A DNA stretch of 64,000 nt from Cellulophaga lytica DSM 7489. Its GTDB lineage: Bacteria; Bacteroidota; Bacteroidia; Flavobacteriales; Flavobacteriaceae. Below are positions 53,115-62,947 of the stretch, piece after piece (position 1 is the stretch's first letter; each line of letters opens with the position of its first letter). Position numbers and translations under genes: made by a program. A model generated the notes under the pieces. It worked only from the letters and a program-made list of their open reading frames with translations. It was not told the DNA's origin and made no database searches. The stretch covers positions 794,501 through 858,500 of the forward strand of contig NC_015167.1 of assembly GCF_000190595.1 (NCBI RefSeq), in the 5' to 3' direction.

Positions 53115-53702
53115 ATGGCAACAGTAAATAAACTAAAACAAGCTTTTGATCTTTTTGATAAAGCAAACGAACAAGACCCTAATAAAGAAACATACCAAGG
53201 TAAAACGTATGCTAAAGAGGTTTTGTATGCTATGCGTATGACAAAAAAATTAAACTCTTTTGCTCCTAATGCTTCAGAAACACTAAAATTAACTGCACGT
53301 TGCCAGCATATATGCCGATGGGAAATACCTAGAGATTCTTATGAAATGAACAGAACAGGGTATTTGAAATGGAGACAAGACCTAAAAAAATATCACGCTA
53401 AAAAAGCAAGTGAAATTTTAACCGCTGTTGGATATGACCAAAATACCATTGAAAAAGTTGCTTTTTTACTTGAAAAAAAACAATTAAAAAAAAATGAAGA
53501 AACACAGACACTAGAAGATGTTATCTGCTTAGTGTTTTTAGAGTATTATTTTGAACCTTTTGCTAAAAAATACTCAGAAGAAAAACTTATTGATATTTTA
53601 CAAAAAACGTGGCGTAAAATGTCTAAAGAAGGTCAAGATGCTGCTTTAAAATTACCACTATCTAAATCGTCTTTAGAACTTGTAGGTAAGGCATTATCTT
53701 AA
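53115..53702 (+). CDS. DUF4202 domain-containing protein
   Basis: The protein has 195 residues from ATG 53115 (a TTG at 53094 would add seven). It matches DUF4202: YAKEVLYAMRMTKKLNSFAPNASE, LTARCQHICRWEIPRDSYEMNRTGY, LEDVICLVFLEYYFEPF. The conserved His/Asp residues in RCQHICRWEIPR and EDVICLVFLEYY suggest an HD-like all-helical metal site, but no activity is known. Its location directly after nirD in nitrite operons is recurrent in the family, so a role in nitrite reduction is likely. Confidence 0.85.
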   Translation: MATVNKLKQAFDLFDKANEQDPNKETYQGKTYAKEVLYAMRMTKKLNSFAPNASETLKLTARCQHICRWEIPRDSYEMNRTGYLKWRQDLKKYHAKKASEILTAVGYDQNTIEKVAFLLEKKQLKKNEETQTLEDVICLVFLEYYFEPFAKKYSEEKLIDILQKTWRKMSKEGQDAALKLPLSKSSLELVGKALS

Positions 53703-53729
53703 TTATTTTTCCTTTTACAAGACCAATTT

Positions 53730-55577
53730 ATGAGTTATAATAAACTTGAGAAATCTTTAGACAACACCACCTTTTTAAGAATTAGAAAGTGGTACTTATT
53801 GGCTTTGTTAGCCATTGCTTTTTCTATAGTATTTTCTCAGGTATTAATACAAATGCATTTAAACTCACAACTAAACGACTCTAGAGTAATAAATGTTGCT
53901 GGTAGACAACGTGCTTACAGTCAAAAATTAGTAAAAGACATTTTATTACTAGACAGAACCAATTTAAAAAAAGAAAAAAATCTGGTTTTAAAAAACACAA
54001 AAAATACTTTAGACGTTTGGCGTATTTCTCACAAGGCATTACAATTTGGTAATGATTCTATGGGCATACCCAAAGAAGATAATAAAGATATATTAGCATT
54101 ACTACAAAAAATTACACCACACCACAATGCTATGATTAATGCTGCAGAACGCATTATTACACTTAAAACTAACGCTACAGCAGAAGACACTTTAAGCTTA
54201 AGGAAAAACATAGATATCATTTTAAAAAATGAGAAAATATTTTTAGAAGCAATGGATGCTATTGTAAACAAATATGATAGTATTAGTAAAACTCAACTTG
54301 AAAAATTAAAGCAAAAAGAGCACATACTTGTTGCTTTCTCATTAGTAATTCTTCTATTAGAAATTCTATTTATTTTTAGACCCTTATCTATACAGATTAG
54401 AAACACAATAACGAAACTATTAAAAAGTAAAATTGAATCTGAAGAAAACACTTTAAAAATAGAGCAGTTATATCAAGAAAAAGAGCGCTCTTTACAAGAG
54501 TTGCAAGAGTTGAATTTTGTTATAGATAATGCTGCCCTGTTTGCGAGTATTAAAAATAACGAAAGTGTTGTTTTTATTAGTAAAAAATTTCAAGAACTAT
54601 TGGGCTGTAACACTCAGGATTTAGCCAAGCCATTGTCTGAAATACTCACAACAAATGAAGGCCAACAACAATATCTAAAAGAAGTTTTTAAAAGCAATAG
54701 AAAAAATATTAGAAACGAGGAGATAAAAATAAGAACAAAAAAAGAGGAAGATATTTGGTTAGATATGTCCATAATTCCTCTTCATAAATCTTCAAAACAA
54801 CAAAGCATTTTAATTTTATGTTCTGATATTACAGAGCGTATAGAAAACCAGCAAAAACTAGAACTGCTAACCAAACAAAGTTTTGAAGACAAAATACTAC
54901 AAAGAAAACTACAAGCTAGCCTAATTGTAGAAGGCCAAGAAGAAGAGCGCAAACGTATTGCAAAAGACATACATGATGGTATTGGACAAATGTTAACTGC
55001 GCTAAAATTTAACATAGAATCTATTAACCTTGAAAACACAGATAAAACAGAAGAAAAAATAGCGTACTTAAAATCGTTATGCACAGACTTAATAAAAGGT
55101 GTGCGTACAGCTACTTTTAACCTTACACCGCCAGAACTTAAAGACCACGGCATACTACCTGCATTGCAAAAAATGACCGTAGAACTATCTAAACTCACCG
55201 GAAAAAACATACTTTTTGAGAACAAAACAGAAAAAAACATTAGGTTTAGTTCCTTAGCAGAAACTAATATTTATAGGGTTGCACAAGAAGCAATAAACAA
55301 TGCTATTAAATATGCTGATGCTAATTATATTTTACTAAGTATAAACTACAACCAAAATACATTAAGTGTTTTAATTGATGATGATGGTAAAGGGTTTGAT
55401 AATTCTATTTTAAACAAAACACCTCAAAATAATAGTGAAGGTGGTATGGGATTATTTTATATGAAAGAACGTATAAACTATATAAATGGCAGGCTATTTA
55501 TTAACTCTACACCTGGTAAAGGAACAAGGGTAACTATAAATTACAAACCAGAAAAAACTACTAAGCAACAACCGTAA
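53730..55577 (+). CDS. NarX-like sensor histidine kinase with PilJ-type sensor and PAS domain
   Basis: The 615-residue protein has TM1 (about 22-44) and a periplasmic four-helix sensor with the NarX P-box-like motif VAGRQRAYSQKLVK (about 54-67). TM2 (about 199-217), a linker helix and a PAS domain (about 255-375) follow. A HisKA_3 domain (ERKRIAKDIHDGIGQML, His about 415) and HATPase (NNAIKYA, DDDGKGFD, GGMGLFYMKERI) complete it. By homology to NarX/NarQ, the P-box senses nitrate/nitrite. Its likely partner is the NarL-like regulator at 41926, encoded about 11 kb away on the other strand. Confidence 0.92.
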   Translation: MSYNKLEKSLDNTTFLRIRKWYLLALLAIAFSIVFSQVLIQMHLNSQLNDSRVINVAGRQRAYSQKLVKDILLLDRTNLKKEKNLVLKNTKNTLDVWRISHKALQFGNDSMGIPKEDNKDILALLQKITPHHNAMINAAERIITLKTNATAEDTLSLRKNIDIILKNEKIFLEAMDAIVNKYDSISKTQLEKLKQKEHILVAFSLVILLLEILFIFRPLSIQIRNTITKLLKSKIESEENTLKIEQLYQEKERSLQELQELNFVIDNAALFASIKNNESVVFISKKFQELLGCNTQDLAKPLSEILTTNEGQQQYLKEVFKSNRKNIRNEEIKIRTKKEEDIWLDMSIIPLHKSSKQQSILILCSDITERIENQQKLELLTKQSFEDKILQRKLQASLIVEGQEEERKRIAKDIHDGIGQMLTALKFNIESINLENTDKTEEKIAYLKSLCTDLIKGVRTATFNLTPPELKDHGILPALQKMTVELSKLTGKNILFENKTEKNIRFSSLAETNIYRVAQEAINNAIKYADANYILLSINYNQNTLSVLIDDDGKGFDNSILNKTPQNNSEGGMGLFYMKERINYINGRLFINSTPGKGTRVTINYKPEKTTKQQP

Positions 55578-55587
55578 AACCAATATT

Positions 55588-55950
55588 ATGAAAATACGAA
55601 TTAGAGGAAATTCTATTAGGTACAGACTTACTAAAAGTGAAGTAGAAGCATTTTGTAAAACTGGTTATTTTGCTCAAAAAACGGAGTTTAACACAACGCT
55701 ATTCTGTTATGAAATAAAAATAAAAAAAAATATAAACAGTCTACAAACAGACTTTGCCAACAATACAATAACTATTTACGTCCCTAACAGTTACACCAAA
55801 GACTGGGCTACTAACTCTGTAGTTGGTTTTAATAACAATTACATTACACCACAAGGTAAAACGCTTTTTATTTTAGTAGAAAAAGATTTTGTTTGTATGG
55901 ATGAAACTGTAGAAGACCAGTCTGACAATTACCCAAACCCTAATGCTTAA
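55588..55950 (+). CDS. Small conserved protein, DUF7009-like
   Basis: The 120-residue cytosolic protein begins MKIRIRGNSIRYRLTKSEV and contains a beta-rich segment (TITIYVPNSYTKDWATNSVVGF) and a terminal acidic tail (CMDETVEDQSDNYPNPNA). This matches my recollection of the small DUF7009 family, found near nitrite reductase genes; the family name is from memory. It starts 10 bp after the NarX-like kinase and appears to be the last gene of the nirBD operon. Confidence 0.75.
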   Translation: MKIRIRGNSIRYRLTKSEVEAFCKTGYFAQKTEFNTTLFCYEIKIKKNINSLQTDFANNTITIYVPNSYTKDWATNSVVGFNNNYITPQGKTLFILVEKDFVCMDETVEDQSDNYPNPNA

Positions 55951-55959
55951 CAGTATTTT

Positions 55960-56778
55960 TTAAACATTTTTTTTAAATGCTTCTATAGCCTTTTTTACCG
56001 AGCCATACTTTTCTAGTATTGCTTTTGCCTCATTATAATTAATTTGCAATTCTTGTACTAAATAACGCGTACCTCTGTCTACCAACTTAATATTGCTTAG
56101 CTGCATATTAACCATTTTGTTGCCTTCTACCCTACCAGCTTTAATCATTAAAGCTGTAGAAATCATATTTAACACCATTTTTTGTGATGTACCACTTTTC
56201 ATTCTTGTGCTACCCGTAACAAACTCTGGCCCTACATTTATTTCTAAAGGAATAGCAACAGATTTTGCTAAAGGAGAACCTGGGTTATTAGTAATGCAAG
56301 CAGTTAACAATCCTTTTTCATTTGCCATAGTAACACCTCCTATAACATATGGGGTTGTGCCAGATGCTGCAATCCCTACTACAACATCATTATTTGTAAT
56401 ATTAAATTCTTCTAAATCTCTCCATGCTTGCTGTAAATTATCTTCTGCGTTTTCTACCGCATTTCTTATGGCTTTATCGCCACCAGCAATTATACCTATT
56501 ACCCTGTCTATAACACCAAATGTTGGCGGAATTTCTGAAGCATCTAAAATTCCTAATCTACCACTAGTACCTGCACCTATATAAAATAATCTTCCTCCTT
56601 TTTTATAGCGCTCCACAATACTATCTACCAATTTTGTTATTGAAGGTATTATGTACTTAACAGCTTCTGCTATTTTTTGATCTTCGTTATTAATACCCAA
56701 CAAAAGATCTTTACTACTCATTGTTTCCAATGCATTATAGTTTGATGGCTGTTCTGTAATTTTAATATAATCTGACAT
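55960..56778 (-). CDS. murQ: N-acetylmuramic acid 6-phosphate etherase MurQ
   Basis: The 272-residue SIS-domain protein carries FYIGAGTSGRLGILDASE (about 66-83, with catalytic Glu), the GIAASGTTPYV loop and TGSTRMKSGTSQKMVLN. MurQ cleaves the D-lactyl ether of MurNAc-6-phosphate to GlcNAc-6-phosphate and D-lactate in the cytoplasm. It is somewhat shorter than the usual 295-300 residues but keeps all motifs. It converges with the nir operon and is followed upstream by a DeoR regulator and a SusCD locus. Confidence 0.96.
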   Translation of the reverse strand: MSDYIKITEQPSNYNALETMSSKDLLLGINNEDQKIAEAVKYIIPSITKLVDSIVERYKKGGRLFYIGAGTSGRLGILDASEIPPTFGVIDRVIGIIAGGDKAIRNAVENAEDNLQQAWRDLEEFNITNNDVVVGIAASGTTPYVIGGVTMANEKGLLTACITNNPGSPLAKSVAIPLEINVGPEFVTGSTRMKSGTSQKMVLNMISTALMIKAGRVEGNKMVNMQLSNIKLVDRGTRYLVQELQINYNEAKAILEKYGSVKKAIEAFKKNV

Positions 56779-56851
56779 AAAATCTTATTATTATTTTTTT
56801 TGGTTGATAAGGCTGCAGAATTATATTAAATGCATAAAAACACATTAAAAA

Positions 56852-57610
56852 CTACAACACTTCTATATTTTTATTTTTAAATTCTACTAGTTTTTCATTG
56901 GTAGAGTCTAGTTCTGTAACTAGCATATCTATTTGTTGAATATCACAAATTTTGTAACGTTGCTTTGTATTTAATTTTTCAGAAATAACAGGTGCTATAA
57001 CCTTTCTTGAAGACTGCATCATAGCTTTTTTCATTTGCACAATCTCCCAGTCAAACTCTGTTAACCCTTCATCTAAATCTATAGAGTGTGTTCCTAAAAA
57101 ACAGATGTCTACTTTTATGCTATTTAACATATTAACAGCAGCAGAACCCATTGTTATTTGTGCATCTTTAGAAACCTTACCCCCTATAAAAATTACCTCT
57201 ACATTTGGCTTAGACATTAATTGATTAGCAACTGGTAAACTTGGCGTAAAACAGGTTAATGATAAATTTGTAGGCAGCATTCTTGCCAGTTCCATATTGG
57301 TTGTTCCGCCAGTTAATAACAGTACTTGCCCGTTACGCAAAAGGTTTATGCATTTTACTGCAATCTTTGACTTTTTTTCTAAAGAATATACTTCATTAAA
57401 CTGAAAACTATAGTTATTAAAGCCTAAAGAGATAGCACCACCGTGCACTTTTTTTAACTTTTTCTCTTTATGAAGCTCTTTAATATCTCTTCTAATTGTA
57501 TCCATAGATACTTTTAAAAGGTCTGCCATATCTGTTAAGAGCACTCTATTGTGCACTCTTACCTCGTTTAAAATAAACTGTTGTCTTTCTTCTTTTAACA
57601 TATTAGGCAA
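56852..57610 (-). CDS. DeoR/GlpR-family transcriptional regulator
   Basis: The 252-residue protein has an N-terminal DeoR helix-turn-helix (about 5-57: ERQQFILNEVRVHNRVLLTDMADLLKVS in parts, then MDTIRRDIKELH) and a sugar-phosphate sensor domain (about 75-235, LLLTGGTTNMELARML, TMGSAAVNML, FLGTHSIDLDEGLTE). DeoR regulators usually sense phosphorylated sugars; here MurNAc-6-P or GlcNAc-6-P is plausible. It is 73 bp from murQ on the same strand and divergent from SusC, so it probably controls both. Confidence 0.93.
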   Translation of the reverse strand: MPNMLKEERQQFILNEVRVHNRVLLTDMADLLKVSMDTIRRDIKELHKEKKLKKVHGGAISLGFNNYSFQFNEVYSLEKKSKIAVKCINLLRNGQVLLLTGGTTNMELARMLPTNLSLTCFTPSLPVANQLMSKPNVEVIFIGGKVSKDAQITMGSAAVNMLNSIKVDICFLGTHSIDLDEGLTEFDWEIVQMKKAMMQSSRKVIAPVISEKLNTKQRYKICDIQQIDMLVTELDSTNEKLVEFKNKNIEVL

Positions 57611-57881
57611 ATATATGCAATAAAAATATTGCTAATAACTGCAAAGAAAAAACAATATTACATACAAAACAGCATAAAATTGCAAAAATTATTATCAACA
57701 ATGCAATTATTTGCATTTTTTTGCATAAGTTTGAAAAGATTAACAATGAGTTAACTTAAAGTTTAAAACTATTAACATAAGATTTTTAAAGACTATTAAT
57801 TTATAAGCATAGTAAAATATTAAACCCTAGAATTTACCTACTAACTAAAACCAAAAAAGTAATTTAAAACAAACTCTAATT
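57611..57881. promoter_or_regulatory. Divergent control region with repeated TTGCA/TGCAA half sites
   Basis: ATGCAATTATTTGCAT (57701-57716) is a perfect palindrome. Additional TGCAA, TTGCA or ATTGC half sites occur near 57616, 57628, 57640, 57680 and 57721. Repeated half sites are typical of DeoR-type operators. The region from 57740 to 57881 is plain AT-rich leader before susC. Confidence 0.55.
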
Positions 57882-60800
57882 ATGAAAAAAGGATTTCAAA
57901 AATCAATCTTATTTTTTCTGTTTTTATGCTCCTTACAGATGTTTGGACAGTCTAAAACAGTTACGGGTGAAGTAAAAGACCCAGAAGGAGTGCCCATTCC
58001 TGGAGTTAGTGTTTTTGCAAAAAACACAAGCAACGGAACTGAAACTGATTTTGATGGAAAATTTACCATTGATTTATCAGATAGTGAAAACACAATTCTT
58101 GTTTTTTCTTATTTAGGATATGCAAAACAAGAAATACCGGTAGGCAACCAAAGCTTTTTTAATATTACACTTTTAACTGACGTACAAGGGTTAGATGAAG
58201 TTGTGTTGGTTGGTTACGGTAACCAAAAGAAGAGAAGTGTAACAGGATCTGTAGCTTCTGTAGACACAGACGTACTTGCATCTAGACCTATTACAGATGT
58301 TGCACGTGGTTTACAAGGGGTTACACCTGGTTTAACAATTACTACTCCAAGCGGACAAATAGGTACTAACCCAACTATTAAGCTTAGAGGTAATGTTGGC
58401 ACATTAGGTACTGGTGGCGGTGCACAACCTTTAATATTGGTTGATAATGTTGAAATTCCAAGTTTACAATCTATTAACCCTGAAGATATTGATGAAATAT
58501 CTGTTTTAAAAGATGCTGCATCTACTTCTATTTATGGTGCAAGAGGTGCTTGGGGTGTAATTTTAATTACTACTAAAAAAGGGCGTAGAAACCAGGCTCC
58601 TTCTATAAGTTACTCCAATAACTTTTCTTGGGCAACACCTACAAACACTCCAAAAGTAGCTCCTGCTGCCGAAGGTGCAGAAATGGCATTTGCTGCTGTT
58701 AACCGCAGAATACCATCATTACAATCTTACGGTGTTGTAGGTATGCGTATAGACCAACTTGCTATTGAAAAAATGAGAGAATGGGAAGAGCTATATGGAG
58801 GCCAAAACTTAGGCAATGAAATGGTAGAGGGCCGTGACTATGAAATTAGAGATGGTAGCTTGTTCTTTTACAGATCTTGGGATCCTAGAGAACAATTTGT
58901 AGAAAAATGGGCTCCACAACAAAAACACGATTTTTCTTTATCTGGTGGTAGTGAAAAAACCAACTATTATTTAGGTCTTGGTTATTTAGACCAAGGTGGT
59001 GTATACAAAACCAATCCTGATAAATACCAACGTTACAATGTAAATTTAAGTGTAAACTCTACTATTAACGACTGGGTAGATGTTAGAGCCAAAGTTTTAC
59101 ATAGCAACTCTAAAACTACAGAACCTTTTAAATTTGGTTCTGCTACTTATGATGCTTGGTTCTACACTACCAGATGGCCAGCTTTTTACCCATACGGAAC
59201 TGTAGATGGCAAACCTTTTAGAAACCATATTTCTGAAGTAGAGCAAGCAAAAATGAATGAAACTAATTACTCTTTATCTAGAATTAACTTAGGTACTACT
59301 TTAACACCTATTAAAGATTTAGCTATAAACTTTGACTTTACACATGACAGAGTAGAAGAACATGAAAAGCAAGTGGGAGGCACTCTTTATGCGTATAATT
59401 TTTGGGGACAAGGAGCAGATTTCTCATATGTACCTTATAGTAGTTCTGCATATGACCGCGTACAATACAACTCGGACTGGAGCAGAAGAAATACCGCTAA
59501 AGCTTATTTAAATTATGATAAAGAATTTAACAATCATAAGTTCAAATTTACTTTTGGTGGTGATATGGAAGAATATGAATATTGGTTTCACTATTCTCAA
59601 AGAAGAGAGTTACTAAACCCAGACCAGGGTGAACTAGCCTTAGCAACAGGAGACCAATTTGTAGGAGGAGATAGAAACAAATGGACAACCTTAGGTTTCT
59701 TTGGTCGTGTTAACTATTCATATAAAGACAAATTATTACTAGAGGTTAATGCTCGTTATGATGGTTCTTCTAGATTATCATCAGACAAAAAATGGGGCTA
59801 TTTTCCATCTGTATCTGCAGGTTATGTAATGACAGAAGAAGATTTTATGAAAAACTTAGATCCTGCTTTATCATTTTTAAAGTTTAGAGGTTCTTACGGT
59901 TCTGTTGGTAACCAAAACACGTACTTATCTAGTATTTATAGAATCATGTCCTCTACATCATCTAGTTGGTTAATTGACGGACAAAACCAATTAACCGTTG
60001 GCACACCTGGTGCACTACCTTCTTCATTAACGTGGGAGACTGTAACAACTTTAGATTTTGGTTTAGATGCTAAATTTATAAATAACAAACTAGGTTTAAC
60101 TTTTGATTGGTACAGAAGAACGGTAAGTGATATGCATAGCTCTGGTGTAACGTTACCTAACACTTTTGGCACCTCTTCTCCAAGAAGAAACTTTGGTGAA
60201 ATGCAAACTAATGGTTGGGAGCTTGCTTTAGATTTTAATCATCAATTTGATAATGATTTACGCATTAATGCAACAGCAACTTTATCAGACTTTAAAGAAA
60301 AAATTACAAAGTACGCTAATGACACCAAAAGCATTTACTCTAATTACGAAGGAAAAGTAATTGGTGAAATTTGGGGTTATGAAACAGATAGATTTTTTAC
60401 TGAGGATGATTTTAATGCAGACGGATCTTACGCTGCAGGTGTTCCTAGTCAAGAATTGTACGAAACTAACGGGTGGTTTAAATATGGTCCTGGAGATATT
60501 AAATACAAAGATATTAATGGTGATGGTGTTATTGACTATGGCTCTAACACAGTTGGAGACTCAGGAGATATGAAAGTGATTGGTAACACCACACCAAGAT
60601 ATCAGTACAGCATACAACTTGGTGCAGATTGGAAAGGTTTTGACCTTAATATGTTTATGCAAGGTGTTGGTAAAAGAGATTTTTGGGCAAACGGACCTGT
60701 ATTTATCCCTGGTTACCGCTATGCAGAGGCTTGGTATGACCATCAGTTAGATTACTGGACGCCAGAAAATACTAATGCATATTACCCAAGACCTAATGAC

Positions 60801-61106
60801 CAGCAACAAAGTAATTCTCAAATGAATTTTTTACCGCAAACAAAGTACTTACTTAATATGTCTTACTTACGCATGAAAAACATAACTCTTGGTTATTCTT
60901 TACCAGAGTCTATCACCAATAAGCTTAAAGTAAACAAATTTAGATTATATGTAAGTGGAGAAAACTTATTTGAAATAAGCGGTGTAGAAATTCCTGTAGA
61001 CCCAGAAGTAGACTACACAAACGCTGGTACTAATGACACATCTACATTTGGTAGAGTTTATCCTTTTAGAAGAAGTTATTCTTTTGGACTTCAAATATCT
61101 CTATAA
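57882..61106 (+). CDS. SusC/RagA-family TonB-linked outer membrane transporter
   Basis: The 1074-residue protein has a signal peptide (SILFFLFLCSLQMFGQ) and a CarboxypepD_reg-like domain (about 24-105, GEVKDPEGVPIPGVSVFAKN). A plug domain with the SusC signature follows (VSVLKDAASTSIYGARGAWG, about 207-226), then a large barrel ending YSFGLQISL. It forms an outer-membrane pedal-bin importer with the SusD-type lipoprotein encoded 17 bp downstream. Neighbouring MurQ and a DigH-like hydrolase suggest peptidoglycan-derived glycans as cargo. Confidence 0.96.
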   Translation: MKKGFQKSILFFLFLCSLQMFGQSKTVTGEVKDPEGVPIPGVSVFAKNTSNGTETDFDGKFTIDLSDSENTILVFSYLGYAKQEIPVGNQSFFNITLLTDVQGLDEVVLVGYGNQKKRSVTGSVASVDTDVLASRPITDVARGLQGVTPGLTITTPSGQIGTNPTIKLRGNVGTLGTGGGAQPLILVDNVEIPSLQSINPEDIDEISVLKDAASTSIYGARGAWGVILITTKKGRRNQAPSISYSNNFSWATPTNTPKVAPAAEGAEMAFAAVNRRIPSLQSYGVVGMRIDQLAIEKMREWEELYGGQNLGNEMVEGRDYEIRDGSLFFYRSWDPREQFVEKWAPQQKHDFSLSGGSEKTNYYLGLGYLDQGGVYKTNPDKYQRYNVNLSVNSTINDWVDVRAKVLHSNSKTTEPFKFGSATYDAWFYTTRWPAFYPYGTVDGKPFRNHISEVEQAKMNETNYSLSRINLGTTLTPIKDLAINFDFTHDRVEEHEKQVGGTLYAYNFWGQGADFSYVPYSSSAYDRVQYNSDWSRRNTAKAYLNYDKEFNNHKFKFTFGGDMEEYEYWFHYSQRRELLNPDQGELALATGDQFVGGDRNKWTTLGFFGRVNYSYKDKLLLEVNARYDGSSRLSSDKKWGYFPSVSAGYVMTEEDFMKNLDPALSFLKFRGSYGSVGNQNTYLSSIYRIMSSTSSSWLIDGQNQLTVGTPGALPSSLTWETVTTLDFGLDAKFINNKLGLTFDWYRRTVSDMHSSGVTLPNTFGTSSPRRNFGEMQTNGWELALDFNHQFDNDLRINATATLSDFKEKITKYANDTKSIYSNYEGKVIGEIWGYETDRFFTEDDFNADGSYAAGVPSQELYETNGWFKYGPGDIKYKDINGDGVIDYGSNTVGDSGDMKVIGNTTPRYQYSIQLGADWKGFDLNMFMQGVGKRDFWANGPVFIPGYRYAEAWYDHQLDYWTPENTNAYYPRPNDQQQSNSQMNFLPQTKYLLNMSYLRMKNITLGYSLPESITNKLKVNKFRLYVSGENLFEISGVEIPVDPEVDYTNAGTNDTSTFGRVYPFRRSYSFGLQISL

Positions 61107-61123
61107 ATTTTAAAACTAAAAAA

Positions 61124-62836
61124 ATGAAAGTAACAAATAAATTAATACTGCTTTTTCTTTGCATTGTTGCATTTGTAGGGTGTGAAGATGACTACCTTGA
61201 TGTTCCCCCACAAGATTTACTTACAGATGAAACATACTGGACTAGTGAAGGCAATGTAAAGGCTTTTGCTTTTGGCTTCTATAATGGATATTTTAGAGGA
61301 TACGGATCTAGCTATAGCTGGGGAAATTATTTTTCTGGACAATCTTTAAATGATGATTTTGCTTCTACAAACCCGTCTAGATTTACACAACAAGTACCTA
61401 CCTCTGGTGGCGGCTGGGGCTTTAGTTGGGTACGTAAAGCAAACATTTTTATAAATCGTGTACAAACAGTTCCTATGGAGCAAGAAGCTATTAACCACTG
61501 GACTGGTATTGGTAGATTTTTTAGAGCTTTAGAATACCACGATTTAACAAGTAGATTTGGAGATGTTCCTTATTTTGACACTGAGCTATCTGAAAATGAT
61601 AATGAACAATTATACAAAAAAAGAGATGAGCGCACTTTTGTAATGGATAAAGTACTTGAAGACTTACAATATGCAGCAGACAATGTTAGAGCTTCTGTAG
61701 ATGACAATGGTTTAGAAGTAAATAAATATGTTGTACTAGCTTATATGTCTCGTATTATGTTGTATGAAGGTACTTGGCAAAAATATCATGAAGGGAACAC
61801 AACAAAAGCTTTAGAGTACTTAACTGCTGCAAAATGGGCTGCTAATGAAGTTATAAGTTCTGGCAACTATAGTTTAGGCAATTATAGAGAAGTATTTAAT
61901 TCTTTAAGCTTATCTGGAAATCCTGAGGTTATCTTATACAAAGAATACCAAGAAGGACTAATAACACACGCCTTAAACAGCTATAATAACAAAGAGCCAC
62001 AAGTTGGTGTCTCTAGAAATGCTATTAATGCATATTTAGCCAATGACGGTTTACCTATAACAGTTTCGTCTGAATACCAAGGAGACCAAGGCATAGATAA
62101 TGTTATGGCAAACAGAGATCCAAGAATTTATGAAACATTTGTTTCTTATGAATTACGTTTAAACGGCATCGCATCTAACCACTCATCATCTGGTTTTGCT
62201 ACTCACAAATTTTTAAATGAGTCTATAAAAGATGATCCAATAGGTAGCTCTAACTTAAACCCTACAGACGCTCCAATTATTAGGTATGGAGAAGTTTTAA
62301 TGAATTACGCAGAAGCTGCTGCAGAAATAGGAACTGTTGGTGGTGCTGCTATAACACAAGCAGATGTAGATAAATCTATCAATGTTTTAAGAGACAGACC
62401 TGGTGTTGAAATTCCACATTTAGAAGTTGCTGGAGATTTACCAGCGGTTGGTGGTGTAACTTATGATGACCCTAATAGAGATGCATCTGTACCAGCTTTA
62501 TTATGGGAAATTAGAAGAGAAAGAAGAGTTGAGTTAATGATGGAAGGCTTTAGACTTGACGATCTTAAAAGATGGAAAAAACTTGAGTATGTAGATATGG
62601 TTGATAATCCTGAAATTAACCAAGGTGCATATATTGTTAAGGCAGATTACCCAGATAACAACTTAGATGAAATTACATTAACAAATGGAGATGAAGGATA
62701 CATAGTTCCGGCCTCTGCGGCAGAATCTTTACGTGTTTTTGACAACCCAAGAGTTTACTTAAGCCCTATTCCTTTAGATCAAATTACGCTGTATAAAAAT
62801 CAAGGTGTAGAGCTAGAGCAAAATCCTGGCTGGTAA
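61124..62836 (+). CDS. SusD/RagB-family nutrient-binding lipoprotein
   Basis: The 570-residue lipoprotein has a lipobox ending IVAFVGC (Cys21, EDDYLDVPPQD following). TPR-like helices and the typical SusD segments are NHWTGIGRFFRALEYHDLTSRF, PIIRYGEVLMNYAEAA and WEIRRERRVELMMEGFRLDDL, given in pieces. It is surface-exposed and caps the SusC transporter. It is followed by a terminator and then by a hydrolase gene. Confidence 0.95.
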   Translation: MKVTNKLILLFLCIVAFVGCEDDYLDVPPQDLLTDETYWTSEGNVKAFAFGFYNGYFRGYGSSYSWGNYFSGQSLNDDFASTNPSRFTQQVPTSGGGWGFSWVRKANIFINRVQTVPMEQEAINHWTGIGRFFRALEYHDLTSRFGDVPYFDTELSENDNEQLYKKRDERTFVMDKVLEDLQYAADNVRASVDDNGLEVNKYVVLAYMSRIMLYEGTWQKYHEGNTTKALEYLTAAKWAANEVISSGNYSLGNYREVFNSLSLSGNPEVILYKEYQEGLITHALNSYNNKEPQVGVSRNAINAYLANDGLPITVSSEYQGDQGIDNVMANRDPRIYETFVSYELRLNGIASNHSSSGFATHKFLNESIKDDPIGSSNLNPTDAPIIRYGEVLMNYAEAAAEIGTVGGAAITQADVDKSINVLRDRPGVEIPHLEVAGDLPAVGGVTYDDPNRDASVPALLWEIRRERRVELMMEGFRLDDLKRWKKLEYVDMVDNPEINQGAYIVKADYPDNNLDEITLTNGDEGYIVPASAAESLRVFDNPRVYLSPIPLDQITLYKNQGVELEQNPGW

Positions 62837-62868
62837 CTAAATAATTATAGTTTTTTAGTTTTTCAAAA

Positions 62869-62904
62869 AAAGTTCTTCAGGTTTATTTCTGAAGGACTTT
62901 TTTA
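62869..62904 (+). terminator. Terminator after the SusD gene
   Basis: AAGTTCTTCAG (62870-62880) pairs with CTGAAGGACTT (62889-62899) with one G-T pair and an 8-nt loop, followed by a T run. The hydrolase gene beyond may be transcribed by read-through or from its own promoter. Confidence 0.88.
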
Positions 62905-62947
62905 ATACCTAGTAGCATTTTTCAAAAAAAAACATAAATCACATCGT

